Assembly: GCF_000970285.1 (NCBI RefSeq)
Contig: NZ_CP009516.1
Span: forward strand, 124,001 to 188,000
Reading direction: 5' to 3'
Origin: Methanosarcina horonobensis HB-1 = JCM 15518
GTDB taxonomy: Archaea; Halobacteriota; Methanosarcinia; Methanosarcinales; Methanosarcinaceae
DNA length: 64,000 nucleotides
In this document: positions 45,396 through 54,977 of the stretch, in pieces
Layout of the letters: each line of letters begins with the position of its first letter
Numbering within the stretch: the stretch's first letter is position 1
Made by a program: the position numbers and the translations under genes
The notes under the pieces: generated by a model
Databases searched by the model: none
What the model saw: only the letters and a program-made list of their open reading frames with translations
What the model was told of the DNA's origin: nothing

Positions 45396-46358
45396 TTACT
45401 TTTTCCTTCTGATAGCCAGTAAACATCCAAATCCTGCTAAGATTCCTGCAAGCAAATAGAAAAAATCAATGACTTGCCTCTCATGTTTCTGATTTTTCTG
45501 CTCTTTTACTACTCCTTTTGAAGGGACTTCTCCAACAGTCGAAGCTATAGTATTATTTTTATCCCATGAACTTTCGTTCAGGTAAATGCTGCGTTTTTTC
45601 TCATTTTCTCTGTCCATTGGTTCCGGATCCTTATCTATGGACTCCATATCTGTAAATGTTATCAGTTCTGAAGTCTTCCTATCCTCAGATTCTCCGGATA
45701 TCTGGGAAGAAGCTGAAGGAATCGACAGAACAGGGGCATTTCCTTTTGAATCAAATATAATTTCCCTTTCCGAATTATCCAGTCTGATTTCAAGTTTTCC
45801 TGAAGGAACTGACTCTGTTTTGAATATATAATTAAACTTCCCGTCTTTTCCAGCTTTCAGTTTTTGAACTGCTGTAACCTTCAGGTTAACACTTGAAGCT
45901 CCATCTTCTGCCATGCCTTCTACCCTTACTTTATACTCTCCCGGAGAAACCCCGGAATAGGACACGGTAGCAATTCCGTTATCTGCCCATGTGCTCTCTG
46001 TCTTTGGGAAAACCATTTTCATTTTTACTTTAAGGCCTTCTACTCCTTCTGCTCTTACAGTAAAAAGATTATTAAAATTAAGAAACTCGATATTTTCAAA
46101 CTCGTAAGCGTATTCTCTCAGGTAAACAGGTACTGTCTTTTCAAAAGAAACCGAGACTTCCACTTCTTCTTCAGGTGAAGCAACCCCACTGATTAGGAGT
46201 GTGTCCCCGCTCTTCGGGTTTTCAGGGACTACTTCCCAGCCTGTTACCTTAGCATTTGCAGAAGAGACTGCAGTCCCGAAAAGCAGGAGAAATATGACGA
46301 GAAAACAGAATAGAAGATTTAATCCACTCCTGTTCAGTTTAAGCACGAAAGATTTCAT
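45396..46358 (-). CDS. Surface protein with signal peptide, Ig-like repeats and C-terminal anchor
   Basis: This 320-residue protein has a signal peptide (residues ~12-36, LLFCFLVIFLLLFGTAVSSA), two beta-sandwich-like modules (GDTLLISGVASPEEEVEVSV; SVNLKVTAVQKLKAGKDGKF), a polar linker, a C-terminal transmembrane helix (FFYLLAGILAGFGCLLAI) and a basic tail. It is paralogous to the gene at 52009-52911. It is followed on the same strand by a CPBP protease gene. It is probably anchored in the cell membrane, facing outside. Function unknown. Confidence 0.78.
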   Translation of the reverse strand: MKSFVLKLNRSGLNLLFCFLVIFLLLFGTAVSSANAKVTGWEVVPENPKSGDTLLISGVASPEEEVEVSVSFEKTVPVYLREYAYEFENIEFLNFNNLFTVRAEGVEGLKVKMKMVFPKTESTWADNGIATVSYSGVSPGEYKVRVEGMAEDGASSVNLKVTAVQKLKAGKDGKFNYIFKTESVPSGKLEIRLDNSEREIIFDSKGNAPVLSIPSASSQISGESEDRKTSELITFTDMESIDKDPEPMDRENEKKRSIYLNESSWDKNNTIASTVGEVPSKGVVKEQKNQKHERQVIDFFYLLAGILAGFGCLLAIRRKK

Positions 46359-46461
46359 AGGTTTTCTTCCGGATTTTAAATTTAATTAACTTGCTTAAGT
46401 TATATATTCCGTCCTATATAATTTCTCTTTCAATTTTTGAACAGTCTCTTAAAACAGTCTC

Positions 46462-47334
46462 TTATATCAGTCCCAGTCCCGGGCCCAGGTGTGGAATTAT
46501 TCCGAACAAAAATATATTTATAAATCCGTGAATCATCACTATGAGAGGAAGACTTTTTGTTTTATAAAAGAAATAGCCGAGTACACCTCCTGCAAAAAAA
46601 GTATATACTATCTCGTAAGGAGTGCCATAACTTGAGTGCATTACCCCAAATAAGAAGCTTGCAAGTAAGATTGCCCATGCAGGACCCAGGAACTCTTCAA
46701 GTCTTGTCTGGATAATTCCTCTGAAGATAAATTCTTCTATCAGGCTAACTACAAAAATCATTATAATTGTGAGTTCCAGAAGGTTAACAGGCGAAAGATC
46801 AGGAATAAGCGGTCTTGTCTGGATAATTAAATACTCTAACTCTGCGAAGATCAGACCTGCAACGAGAGAGAAGGGCAGATAAATTCTCATTTTCTTGAGC
46901 AAATCTGCTTTTCTCTGTCCTGGGATTTCCTGATGAATGGATATAATGATTGCCGGAATTGCCATAGGTACATATATAAATATGAAAGAGTAGAGGTCGG
47001 TTTCAAAGAAGACAGGCATTGAAAGGTTTATCAACCGAAGAATTGGAAGTAGTATAAACGCCTGGTGAAGTTTACGTATTTCCATTTTTTTTGAGACTAT
47101 TATTGAAACTGAAAGGATAATAAGAAGCAGCGTATAGGCTACTGCTGCCTCTGTCACCCTTCCGGTAAAAATTAACAGTTCGGCAAAAGTAATTGCAACA
47201 ACAGGAGCTCCTGCAGAAAACATTTTCTTTAAGAACCCCATTTTTTCATCAGTCTGCGTTTTAAACGTTTTCCCAATCCCCTGCAAAGAAATCTGTCCTG
47301 CTTCCGTTTCAGATGATGGATAGTCTGTGGACAC
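46462..47334 (-). CDS. CPBP-family intramembrane metalloprotease
   Basis: This 290-residue protein with about eight hydrophobic segments has the CPBP/Rce1 catalytic motifs. They are E200-E201 with F204-R205 (VSLIEEFIFRGI), H233 in FGVMHSSYG and a further His at H269 in VMIHGFINI. These glutamate-dependent proteases cut peptides within the membrane, and some protect bacteria from bacteriocins. It lies six bases after the DUF1616 gene and is close to the surface-protein gene. A second copy lies at 55945. Confidence 0.85.
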   Translation of the reverse strand: MSTDYPSSETEAGQISLQGIGKTFKTQTDEKMGFLKKMFSAGAPVVAITFAELLIFTGRVTEAAVAYTLLLIILSVSIIVSKKMEIRKLHQAFILLPILRLINLSMPVFFETDLYSFIFIYVPMAIPAIIISIHQEIPGQRKADLLKKMRIYLPFSLVAGLIFAELEYLIIQTRPLIPDLSPVNLLELTIIMIFVVSLIEEFIFRGIIQTRLEEFLGPAWAILLASFLFGVMHSSYGTPYEIVYTFFAGGVLGYFFYKTKSLPLIVMIHGFINIFLFGIIPHLGPGLGLI

Positions 47335-47339
47335 TATCT

Positions 47340-48269
47340 TCAGGTCTCCTTTGTGACGTTTATCCAGAGATGTGTGCTCCTGTAAGGAACATTTTTTTCA
47401 GTTTCGTTAAAAAGTAGAAACTCCAGTTTCATGTTATTTCCCTCAACAGGCGGAGTAAAAGTGACTGGCTGTTCCCAGGATTCGTTATGGTCAAGTCTGA
47501 TATATTTCTGATTTTCCGGAAGAGGTAGGGAACGGTTTTCAAGTCTTATTTCCATTGTATAATCCATAGCCCTTTGTTCATGGTTCTTAATCCCTACAAT
47601 AACTGTCCCGCTGTCACTGGGCGCATATTCTGTTGGGTAGTTCTCAGCCACTCTGTCAGGACCCAGGATGTAAAACTCAGTGAATGACTCTCCTTCTCTG
47701 GGATTTCCTATGACATAAGCAAGGCTGCCAAGAGAAACCAGCATAGAAATTATGACTAATGATGCAAGGATTTTGTCGGCTTTGGAATCAGTTTCTTCCA
47801 TAAATTCTGTTTTCAGAGTGGAGATAGAGGTTCTGACTGTGACTTCAAACGCTTCAGCTTCAGGTAAGTGCAGTCTTCTGTAATACGCAACCCCACACAT
47901 AAGAAGCGTAAAAGCTGAAAGGCCTGTGAGTACAGGAACTTCCCTGATTCCCCAGTCAGTATAGTTCATTCCCAGTCCCATGAGTGGGACTACGGCAATG
48001 CTTAACCCTAAGGAAAGCAGAGCTCTTTCAATTCCTTCCAGGTCTTTTTTTGCAGGAAGAAGAGCTCCTGTCAGTGCATATCCTGGCAGGAGTAGAACCA
48101 TAAGAAGTCCAAGAACTGTGCGCAGAAAGCTTACGCTGAGTGCGGGCACAAGTACGAAAATATCAGTAAGAATCACAAGACCCGCTACAAGCAGCAAATC
48201 TAGAGGAAGTAGTCTATTTCCAGCCATTTTTATCACTGCGAAAATATTTAGTAAATTCTCTTTCTGCAA
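47340..48269 (-). CDS. DUF1616 membrane protein, copy 1
   Basis: This 309-residue protein has about four N-terminal transmembrane segments (LLLVAGLVILTDIFVLVPAL, VLGLLMVLLLPGYALTGALL, VVPLMGLGMNYTDWGIREVP) and a C-terminal beta-rich outer domain (PTEYAPSDSGTVIVGIKNHE). The PGYA and GL-I-VPL-GLG-NY signature is that of DUF1616, often found near surface glycan genes. It lies six bases before the CPBP gene. A paralog lies at 57741. Confidence 0.83.
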   Translation of the reverse strand: MQKENLLNIFAVIKMAGNRLLPLDLLLVAGLVILTDIFVLVPALSVSFLRTVLGLLMVLLLPGYALTGALLPAKKDLEGIERALLSLGLSIAVVPLMGLGMNYTDWGIREVPVLTGLSAFTLLMCGVAYYRRLHLPEAEAFEVTVRTSISTLKTEFMEETDSKADKILASLVIISMLVSLGSLAYVIGNPREGESFTEFYILGPDRVAENYPTEYAPSDSGTVIVGIKNHEQRAMDYTMEIRLENRSLPLPENQKYIRLDHNESWEQPVTFTPPVEGNNMKLEFLLFNETEKNVPYRSTHLWINVTKET

Positions 48270-48833
48270 TTTATATTTATGTTAGCTTTCCGCCAATTTT
48301 CTCGAATCATTCTCTTTATATCTATTTTATATACTATTCTTCTTATTTTTCTCTTTATATTTATTCATACACTATATTTTACTTATTTATATCTTTTCTG
48401 CGTTTTCTCCCATTTCTTCAGCAGTATTCCACTTCCAGATGCTGGTTTAGTAAATTGTGAAGAACTTAAAAGGAAAAAAAATTTGAATGAGTATCTAACT
48501 AAGTAAGTGGTCTTAATAAGCTTAACTAAAAAAGCCACTGCTTTGAGATCGATGTTTAGAGAAATCTCAGTCCCCTCAAGCTATGTGGCAAACCCCCAGT
48601 AATAAGCTCCTGTGATTTACTAATCTATTTCTATTTTACTGTGAACCCTGGTCCCTAATTTTATTGATTCCCCTGTATCCATAAGGCTTCTTTCTATGAA
48701 AAATTTTTCCCTTCTGGTGACCTTCCTCTTGATTGTAACCGGTTTTTTATCTTCCTTTACTATTTCTCCTGTACCGAAGAGTTTTCATGCTTGCATGGAA
48801 AATTTTATTTTGTACCTTCCCCTTTTTCGGAAT
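48270..48833. other. Spacer with pyrimidine-rich stretch
   Basis: This spacer lies between divergent genes. A T-rich, pyrimidine-rich block spans ~48300-48430. The frame of the epimerase stays open back to 48696, but I take it as untranslated. No other gene is seen. Confidence 0.4.
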
Positions 48834-49730
48834 ATGAAAGTGCTGATCACAGGAGGAGCAGGTTTCATAGGCTCCCATATAGCTGAGTATTTTGCAGAAG
48901 CAGGACATGGTGTAAGGATCCTTGACAATCTAACTACCGGTTTTTCTCGAAACATCCCTCAGCACAGAAATATAGAATTCACTCAGGGGGATGTATGTGA
49001 TCCCTCTTCAGTTGAAAAAGCTGTCTCGGGTATGGACTGCGTTTTCCATGAAGCTGCTCTTGTATCAGTGCCGCTTAGTTGTGAAAAACCTGTTGAGGCT
49101 TTCCGGATAAACACTCTTGGAACACTTAATATTTTACAGGCGTGTGTTAGGGCCGAAGTTAAAAAATTTGTAACAGCATCTTCAGCTGCAGTTTATGGTA
49201 ATAATCCTGTACTTCCCAAAAGTGAGGGCATGTATCCTGAACCTGCGTCGCCTTATGCAATCTCCAAACTTGATGGAGAATACCTGGCAAGAATGTTTTA
49301 TGAAGAGCACGGACTTCGGACTACTTGCCTGCGTTACTTTAACGTTTATGGTCCACGTCAGGATCCAAAATCTCCATATGCAGCCGTGATTCCCATTTTT
49401 CTGGAAAGGGCAAAGGCAGGAAAAGACCTTGTTATATACGGCGATGGACTTCAAAGCAGGGACTTTGTGCACGTTAAAGATGTTGTCAGGGCAAATGCGA
49501 CAGCTCTTGAGCATGGGGATGGTCAGGTCTTCAATGTGGCTATGGGGAAAAGTGTAACAGTTTTGGAGCTTGCTAAAAATATTATCAAACTGACCGGCTC
49601 ATCAAGCAAGATCGTACATGTCGGATCGAGGGCAGGAGATATTCGGGACTCAAGGGCAGATGTCTCAAAAATTTCTGGCTGGTGGAAAGGCAAGATAGAT
49701 CTGGAAGAAGGACTAAAGAGCCTAATTTAA
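48834..49730 (+). CDS. NAD-dependent nucleotide-sugar epimerase/dehydratase
   Basis: This 298-residue short-chain dehydrogenase-type enzyme has the Rossmann motif ITGGAGFIGSHIAEYFA at the N-terminus, SSAAVYG with a catalytic Tyr-x3-Lys in SPYAISKLDGEY, and LRYFNVYGPRQDP. It is most like UDP-glucose 4-epimerases of archaea. The exact sugar is not readable. I choose ATG 48834, where the family begins, over the upstream ATG 48696, which would add a non-homologous hydrophobic leader. Confidence 0.87.
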   Translation: MKVLITGGAGFIGSHIAEYFAEAGHGVRILDNLTTGFSRNIPQHRNIEFTQGDVCDPSSVEKAVSGMDCVFHEAALVSVPLSCEKPVEAFRINTLGTLNILQACVRAEVKKFVTASSAAVYGNNPVLPKSEGMYPEPASPYAISKLDGEYLARMFYEEHGLRTTCLRYFNVYGPRQDPKSPYAAVIPIFLERAKAGKDLVIYGDGLQSRDFVHVKDVVRANATALEHGDGQVFNVAMGKSVTVLELAKNIIKLTGSSSKIVHVGSRAGDIRDSRADVSKISGWWKGKIDLEEGLKSLI

Positions 49731-49826
49731 GCACTAAAGGTTAATTTTTATAATTTGTTCTCAAACAGGATTATAAAATCAAGCAGTAATTTCAGAATTA
49801 GATTTTTTAAATCAAAAATTTTTAAT

Positions 49827-49880
49827 TTTTTAAAATAAGCTTTTTAAAATAAGTTTTTTAAAATAAGTTTTTTAAAATAT
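49827..49880. repeat. 14-bp tandem repeats
   Basis: TTTTTAAAATAAG(C/T) is repeated three times and partly a fourth (49827-49840, 49841-49854, 49855-49868, then TTTTTAAAATAT). A TATCGAATTCCTTAA pair follows at 49918-49932 and 49933-49947. Confidence 0.85.
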
Positions 49881-49972
49881 ATTTCTTAAATCCAACTTTT
49901 TAAAAAGAGTTTCTTATTATCGAATTCCTTAATATCGAATTCCTTAAACGGAATTATTATAAAATAGAATTT

Positions 49973-49999
49973 AAACAGGAGAACATTGTTCTCCTGTTT
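49973..49999. terminator. Strong palindromic hairpin between converging genes
   Basis: A 12-bp perfect stem (AAACAGGAGAAC with GTTCTCCTGTTT) has a 3-base loop and is five bases outside the stop of the minus-strand surface gene. It should act as a terminator or mRNA 3'-end structure. Confidence 0.7.
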
Positions 50000-50003
50000 G
50001 ACC

Positions 50004-51935
50004 TTATTCCTCAGAATTTTCAGAATTTACATCCTTATTATTCTGATCTATTTTTTTCAGTATTGCTATCCCGATTAACATTATCACAAAGAAGCCTGTG
50101 TAGAAGCTGATAACTCTTGACCACACGCTTCTATTTTCTTTAGAAGACATATCAGATCCCATAACTAATTCTGAATTGTCCTGTTGTTTTCCACCTGAAA
50201 TGGACTGCCTTACGTCTCCCCCTGTTTTTTCTCCAATCTCAAGGATGTTCTTGCTGGCTGTAATTGCAAACGGGGAAAAACCCGGAGTTTCGGCTTCGAA
50301 GTAGATATATTCATCATCTTCATTTACTTTTTCCGTTTTGAGGGACTCCCATTGAGATCCATCGAAATGTTGAAGGGTTATTGTATCCATGTTGATATAA
50401 TTTTCAGTTATCCATTCCTTGCTTACTTTGAAACCTACAACAGCATTTTCGATATTCTCTGAGTTTGCAAAGCCGCCGTTCCCTACCCAGATGTTCAGGT
50501 ATTGGTAGACCGCTCCTTTGGGACCTATAGGAGTAAGTGAAGATTTTCCTTTCAGTTCCTCGACAATAGTTGTTATCTTACCTGCAGTTTTTTTGGCATC
50601 AAAAACTATGTAGCCGATAGAGGTTGCTTCCTTTGTGAATTCGAACTTTATCCTGTTGCCGTTTGAGATAAACTGCTGGCAGAGTTCTTTTGTTTTAACA
50701 TTTTTCGCAGGTTCGGGGGAACCGCCTGCTCCTCCGCTGCCTCCTCCTGAGTTGCTACCACCGTTTGAACTTCCACCACCGTTTGAGTTTCCTTTTGATT
50801 TAATCTCCACCTCTTTCTGAGAAAGCCCTACAAGTCCCTTTTCAGAGCTGTATGCGCCCACAAGGAGGTAATAGTTACCTACAGGCAGGTCGAATGCGGT
50901 AAGTGACAGCTCTTTCTGGCCAGTTTCCCCTACTGCTATTGCTCCGTTTCCTTCTCCTATAAGGGTCTGGATTTCTGTCTGCAGTTCGTTTTTGGTCAAT
51001 TTTGACCTGTAGTTTGAGGAGTTAATGTCAAATTCATCAATAATATCCAGATCATTTATTATAACGGAAGTTCCGGCTTTTGTGCCATCGGAGTTGATTT
51101 CTATATTTGCTTTGTATGCCTGTTCTTTTATGAGTATAGCCCCGTAGATGCAGTCGTTTGCATCGGAATTGGAAGCTTTCTCCAGTTTCATGCTTATATC
51201 CAGGTCATTTCCTTTTACTATACTTGAGGGGGATGAAACGCACAGTTCATACTCCGTAACCACAAAGGCTGTTGAAGAAAGGACTGTCAGACTTTCATCC
51301 TGATTCTGCCGAACCATAACTATGCAGTACTGGCCCGCATCAAGGCGTCCAAGGTCATAGTCTGATATATCTCCGCAGCTATCGAGGCTGGTGTGATACT
51401 TTTTGTATTCTTCGCCCACACTGTCTTTGAAGAGGGTGTTTAAGCTCCCAATATCTCCTGCCAGGAAGGCATCAAGAAGCTCATGTGCACAATTTGATGT
51501 CAACTTGAAGAGGTAGATCTCCGCTTCTTGTTTCTTTAGAGAAGATTCTCCATGGAAAGACATAGTTACATTCTCAGTAGGGAGATATACCGGGTGTGTA
51601 ATGTAAGAGGCAGTTGAAGGATATTTTATTGTATAACTTTCATCTTCCTCTTTGTTTAAGGTCCCGGATGCTCCTCCGAATTCCTTATGTTTCGGGCCGT
51701 TATATGTGATTTTTATCGGCTCAGGAAGTTGAATCCTTGTGCCTTCGTTAGGGCATCCCATGGTGATCCAGTTTCCTTCTGCCGGGTCGCTGGTATGATC
51801 CACAAAGTAAACTGCTTTATCAGTAAAGTTTAAATTCCCAATTGACTCTGCATTTTTTTTCTCACCTCCTGCCATTGCTGGTGCAGAGGTTAAGACTAAT
51901 ATTGCCAATACTAATATCAATAAACTTTTTCTCAA
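50004..51935 (-). CDS. PGF-pre-PGF-type surface protein
   Basis: This 643-residue exported protein has a signal peptide (LLILVLAILVLTSAPAMAGG), an N-terminal methanogen extracellular domain (FTDKAVYFVDHTSDPAEGNW ...) and a Gly/Ser-rich linker. The linker, SNGGGSSNGGSNSGGGSGGA, lies at about residue 395-415. The PGF-pre-PGF domain follows (EFTKEATSIGYIVFDA ... FEAETPGFSPFAITASK), then a C-terminal helix (FYTGFFVIMLIGIAIL) and an acidic tail. The PGF-pre-PGF domain usually precedes a sorting signal. Here the tail is a plain anchor, not PGF-CTERM. It is monocistronic. Confidence 0.83.
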   Translation of the reverse strand: MRKSLLILVLAILVLTSAPAMAGGEKKNAESIGNLNFTDKAVYFVDHTSDPAEGNWITMGCPNEGTRIQLPEPIKITYNGPKHKEFGGASGTLNKEEDESYTIKYPSTASYITHPVYLPTENVTMSFHGESSLKKQEAEIYLFKLTSNCAHELLDAFLAGDIGSLNTLFKDSVGEEYKKYHTSLDSCGDISDYDLGRLDAGQYCIVMVRQNQDESLTVLSSTAFVVTEYELCVSSPSSIVKGNDLDISMKLEKASNSDANDCIYGAILIKEQAYKANIEINSDGTKAGTSVIINDLDIIDEFDINSSNYRSKLTKNELQTEIQTLIGEGNGAIAVGETGQKELSLTAFDLPVGNYYLLVGAYSSEKGLVGLSQKEVEIKSKGNSNGGGSSNGGSNSGGGSGGAGGSPEPAKNVKTKELCQQFISNGNRIKFEFTKEATSIGYIVFDAKKTAGKITTIVEELKGKSSLTPIGPKGAVYQYLNIWVGNGGFANSENIENAVVGFKVSKEWITENYINMDTITLQHFDGSQWESLKTEKVNEDDEYIYFEAETPGFSPFAITASKNILEIGEKTGGDVRQSISGGKQQDNSELVMGSDMSSKENRSVWSRVISFYTGFFVIMLIGIAILKKIDQNNKDVNSENSEE

Positions 51936-52008
51936 TTACATGCCTCCATTTCCCCAATTTTTTATTCATTAGTTTCAGAATAGTAAATTTTCATTTAAGT
52001 TGAAATTT

Positions 52009-52911
52009 TTATTTTTGTGTTGTTTTTCTCTTTGAATAAATAACAAGAGTTAAAACTGCTGTTCCCATTCCTCCCAGCATGTAAACCGTATCTACGGGCA
52101 ATCCTGCTTTCTTAGCAGGTTGAGGCTCCTGAACTTCTACTTCTTTATTTTCTCCTTGTTCAGTGCTTTGATTCAGATTTAACTCGGTATCTTCTGTTTC
52201 TTCCTGAGTTTCTGAGGGCGTTTGTTCCATGTCGGATTCTGTTTCCTGTAGTGAATCCGATATAACAGCTGGAGTTTTTCCTTGCAGGGTTACTTTTTTT
52301 GTGATGCCTCCTACTCTTATTTCAAAGTCTCCTGGAGGAACCGCTTTTGTATTATAGGAGTAACTGAAGTCCCCGTCTGAGTCTGCTTTTATTTGTTGAA
52401 CAGCTGTAATTTTCAGGTTCACAGTTGAAGTTTCCCCTTTAGCATCTCCATCCATCTTTATCTGATATGTTCCCGGAGGGACACTTGACTGTGTTACAGT
52501 TGCAGTATTCCCGGAAGCTTCTGAGCTTTTAGTTATCCATATCAGCATTTTTACCCTAACATTGAGGTTTCTGGCTTCACTGGCCTGGACCGTAAAGCGG
52601 TTCTTGAACCCTTCAGGGATTTCCACGTCTTCTAATATGTACTCGTACTCTCCCCCCGACGCCTGAACAGCCTTTTCAAAAGTTACCTGTACTTCAACTT
52701 CCTCTTCTGGAGATGCACTTCCTTTTATACTAAGGGTATCTCCAAGAACAGGTTTTTCAGGAGATATTTCCCAGCTGCTAACTGCTGCAGATGCAGGTGA
52801 AACTATTAGTATAGCCAGAATCAGAATCGACAGAGAGGTAATTATAACGTTATGTTCTTTTCTCTTTTTATGGAGATGAGCGAGTTTTCTCACGGGAACT
52901 ACTCCTTTCAA
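52009..52911 (-). CDS. Surface protein with signal peptide, Ig-like repeats and C-terminal anchor, copy 2
   Basis: This 300-residue paralog of the 45396-46358 gene has an N-terminal basic stretch and a signal (HNVIITSLSILILAILIVSP). A sandwich domain (LSIKGSASPEEEVEVQVTFE), a second one (STVNLKITAVQQIKADSDGD), an acidic Thr/Gln/Glu linker and a membrane anchor (VYMLGGMGTAVLTLVIYSKR) follow. Its signal and anchor resemble the ends of the chimera at 55945-57204. Confidence 0.78.
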   Translation of the reverse strand: MKGVVPVRKLAHLHKKRKEHNVIITSLSILILAILIVSPASAAVSSWEISPEKPVLGDTLSIKGSASPEEEVEVQVTFEKAVQASGGEYEYILEDVEIPEGFKNRFTVQASEARNLNVRVKMLIWITKSSEASGNTATVTQSSVPPGTYQIKMDGDAKGETSTVNLKITAVQQIKADSDGDFSYSYNTKAVPPGDFEIRVGGITKKVTLQGKTPAVISDSLQETESDMEQTPSETQEETEDTELNLNQSTEQGENKEVEVQEPQPAKKAGLPVDTVYMLGGMGTAVLTLVIYSKRKTTQK

Positions 52912-53504
52912 ACTTGGGATATGCTCATTATTTTTAATATGTACGTATTTAAATTTTTTGAGATCTTTAACAATATTTAATATTTATAATTACATTGCAG
53001 ATAGATATTCTTTAAATATTTTTCCTTAATGTTGCATTAACTTTTATTGATAGTAATTTAGATTCTCTGTAAATTAAATATAAATCTTATGTTTTATTTT
53101 TGTTTTTAATGGCAAATCCTAAGTCCTACTAATTTTTAAATTTTTATAAACTGTACAACTAAATATTTTATTCTTTCACTTCCTATTCTTTTTTTAGTAA
53201 ATGCAGTAGTAATGTTATTTAATGTTTATATTCTTTTCTCGTATTTTTCCTGCATGATTATAAAAACATTTTTAGCTCATATCAGTGTATAAAATCTCAA
53301 ACCTTTATCTAGATATTGATTATTTCTTGTATTGCGCTGTATTCAGGCAATTTGTTTATTATTTTTGTTATATTAATAAACTAATTATTGTCTATCAATA
53401 GTCTATTATCTGAGGAAACTTTTTTATATCATGCAACCCTCCTATTTGTATAATTTCACAAAATCTTGAGTGAAACTAATTAATTATTTATGGGAGGTAT
53501 CTTT
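52912..53504. other. AT-rich spacer before the first 82-residue gene
   Basis: No coding signal is seen. The GGGAGGT SD for the next gene ends six bases before its GTG. Confidence 0.4.
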
Positions 53505-53753
53505 GTGTTATTAAGTATAATTTCATCTAGTGCCATTTCTTCAAGTGCAATCTCTATGGTTACAAGTCCTGGGCTTCCTCAATACGGTGCCGCGGTAGTT
53601 GTCGGGTTGATCGCTCTTCTTTCTTTAAAAGAGATCCTATCAGCATCCGAGCACTGGGACAGGTCCCTTGACAGTTCCTTTAATCTGACAATCCTGCCTT
53701 TGCTCTTCAGTTTTGGTGCAATTGTCGTTTTCAAGGTTGCAGAAGTCATTTAA
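53505..53753 (+). CDS. 82-residue membrane protein, copy A
   Basis: The protein opens MLLSIISSSAISSSAIS (Ser/Ile-rich), then SPGLPQYGAAVVVGLIALL, a KEILSASEHWDRSLDSS loop, and a hydrophobic end (LPLLFSFGAIVVFKVAEVI). Two transmembrane segments are likely. GTG at 53505 has a perfect SD GGGAGGT and matches the two paralogs in length. Copy B differs by seven bases in 249, of which six are silent. This supports a real, selected gene. Confidence 0.8.
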   Translation: MLLSIISSSAISSSAISMVTSPGLPQYGAAVVVGLIALLSLKEILSASEHWDRSLDSSFNLTILPLLFSFGAIVVFKVAEVI

Positions 53754-54161
53754 ATTCCAGGTTTCTGGAATTATCCTTTTTTTGCCACCAATCAAATTTC
53801 GTGCATTTCTGCACTATTCTTTTTAGTGAGTCTTCTCTGTGTTTTGACTGACGATTTTTTGTTTTTCTTTTTCAGTTTGCTAAGGCTATCTTCAGATACT
53901 TGTTCTACCTCTCAGTCAGAAAAACGGAGAAAATAAACAGTATTGAGAACATTTCATAAGAAAGTAAATAGAAAAGTAAGCAGAAAAAAGATGAATTACT
54001 CAAGGAAGATAATAAGATCAATGACTCAAGAAAGATAAAGTGGATGAAGGAAGAATAAGGTGTAAGGATAAAGGGTCAGAGATAAGATAATGTGAGTTGT
54101 TCAGATGATTAAATGTATTAGTTTCTTTTTATTACTGGGGAGCGTGGAGAGTCACGAATAC

Positions 54162-54179
54162 CCCAATTTTCAAGTTGGG
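54162..54179. repeat. IS-end-type hairpin, 8-bp stem
   Basis: CCCAATTT and AAGTTGGG pair with one T-G wobble and a 2-base loop. The size and loop match the hairpin beside the TnpB remnant at 44012-44029. Confidence 0.45.
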
Positions 54180-54289
54180 ATGAAGTGAACCCTCGCTGGC
54201 TTTTCTATGTGCTCTGGACAAAGCTTGAACAATCTGTAAGAACTGCCTCCTTTTAGGTGCTGAATTACCTCGGATAATGAGGTGCTTGG

Positions 54290-54454
54290 ATGAAATTCCA
54301 GAAACAAGTGCATATGATCCTCTACCACTCCATGGCATATGTGACTGCAGACTCAATCAAGCAGTATATTGACGATTTCCAGGGAAAAACAAAGAAAAAG
54401 TTTCGATCGAGTAGATTAAAGAAATCTGGACAACTAAGTCTAGAAGATTTCTAA
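54290..54454 (+). pseudogene. Possible IS200/IS605-group transposase remnant
   Basis: A 54-residue frame contains QVHMILYHSMAYVTADSIKQ followed by YIDDFQGKTKKKFRSSRLKK. The SIKQYIDD end resembles tails of Y1-type transposases (helix with Gln in RxYIxxQ). It is too short to be functional. The IS-type hairpin about 110 bases upstream supports a decayed mobile element. Confidence 0.35.
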
Positions 54455-54728
54455 CTATCCGAGAAATCGGCGGACGACCCGAAGCAATTTGATTTTATAT
54501 GGATAACTAATTAAAAATCTCAATTTCCTATCTGCTTAGTAAGAGTGTAAAATTGATATCATTTTTTGTATTAAATTAATTATATTTTCTTATATTTTTT
54601 CACCTACTAGTATAATATTTTCAATCTTAATATTTTTAGGAAAAGCTTCTTATATTATGTAATCTTTTATATGAATAAGTCCCAGAATAAATTGGGTCAG
54701 TTTAATTCATATTTACGGGGGTATCTTT

Positions 54729-54977
54729 GTGCTATTAAGTATAATTTCATCTAGTGCCATTTCTTCAAGTGCAATCTCTATGGTTACAAGTCCTGGGCTT
54801 CCTCAATACGGTGCCGCGGTAGTTGTCGGGTTGATCGCTCTTCTTTCTTTAAAAGAGATCCTATCAGCATCCGAGCACTGGGACAGATCCCTTGACAGTT
54901 CCTTCAATCTGACAATCCTGCCTTTGCTCTTCAGTTTTGGTGCAATTGTCGTTTTTAAAATTGCAGAGGTCATTTAA
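54729..54977 (+). CDS. 82-residue membrane protein, copy B
   Basis: The protein is identical to copy A except for one Val-to-Ile change near the C-terminus. Start GTG; the SD is weaker (ACGGGGGT). Both copies have a short downstream similarity (TTCCAGGTTTCTGGA). Confidence 0.8.
   Translation: MLLSIISSSAISSSAISMVTSPGLPQYGAAVVVGLIALLSLKEILSASEHWDRSLDSSFNLTILPLLFSFGAIVVFKIAEVI

Larger units (their letters stand above)
53754..54728. other. Spacer between copies A and B with IS remnant
   Basis: The region is AT-rich apart from the hairpin and short frame listed separately. No full gene is seen. Confidence 0.45.

Noticed and set aside
48696-48833. N-terminal hydrophobic extension of the epimerase, read as a signal peptide
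   Set aside because: The family starts at MKVLITGGAGF, and a cytosolic NAD enzyme with a signal peptide is unlikely; it is most probably untranslated.
49827-49947. Short regular repeats considered as a CRISPR array
   Set aside because: The units are directly adjacent without spacers and too short.
54132-54356. Minus-strand ORF over the IS-type hairpin
   Set aside because: Its translation covers the hairpin and shows no transposase motif; I take it as non-coding IS end sequence.
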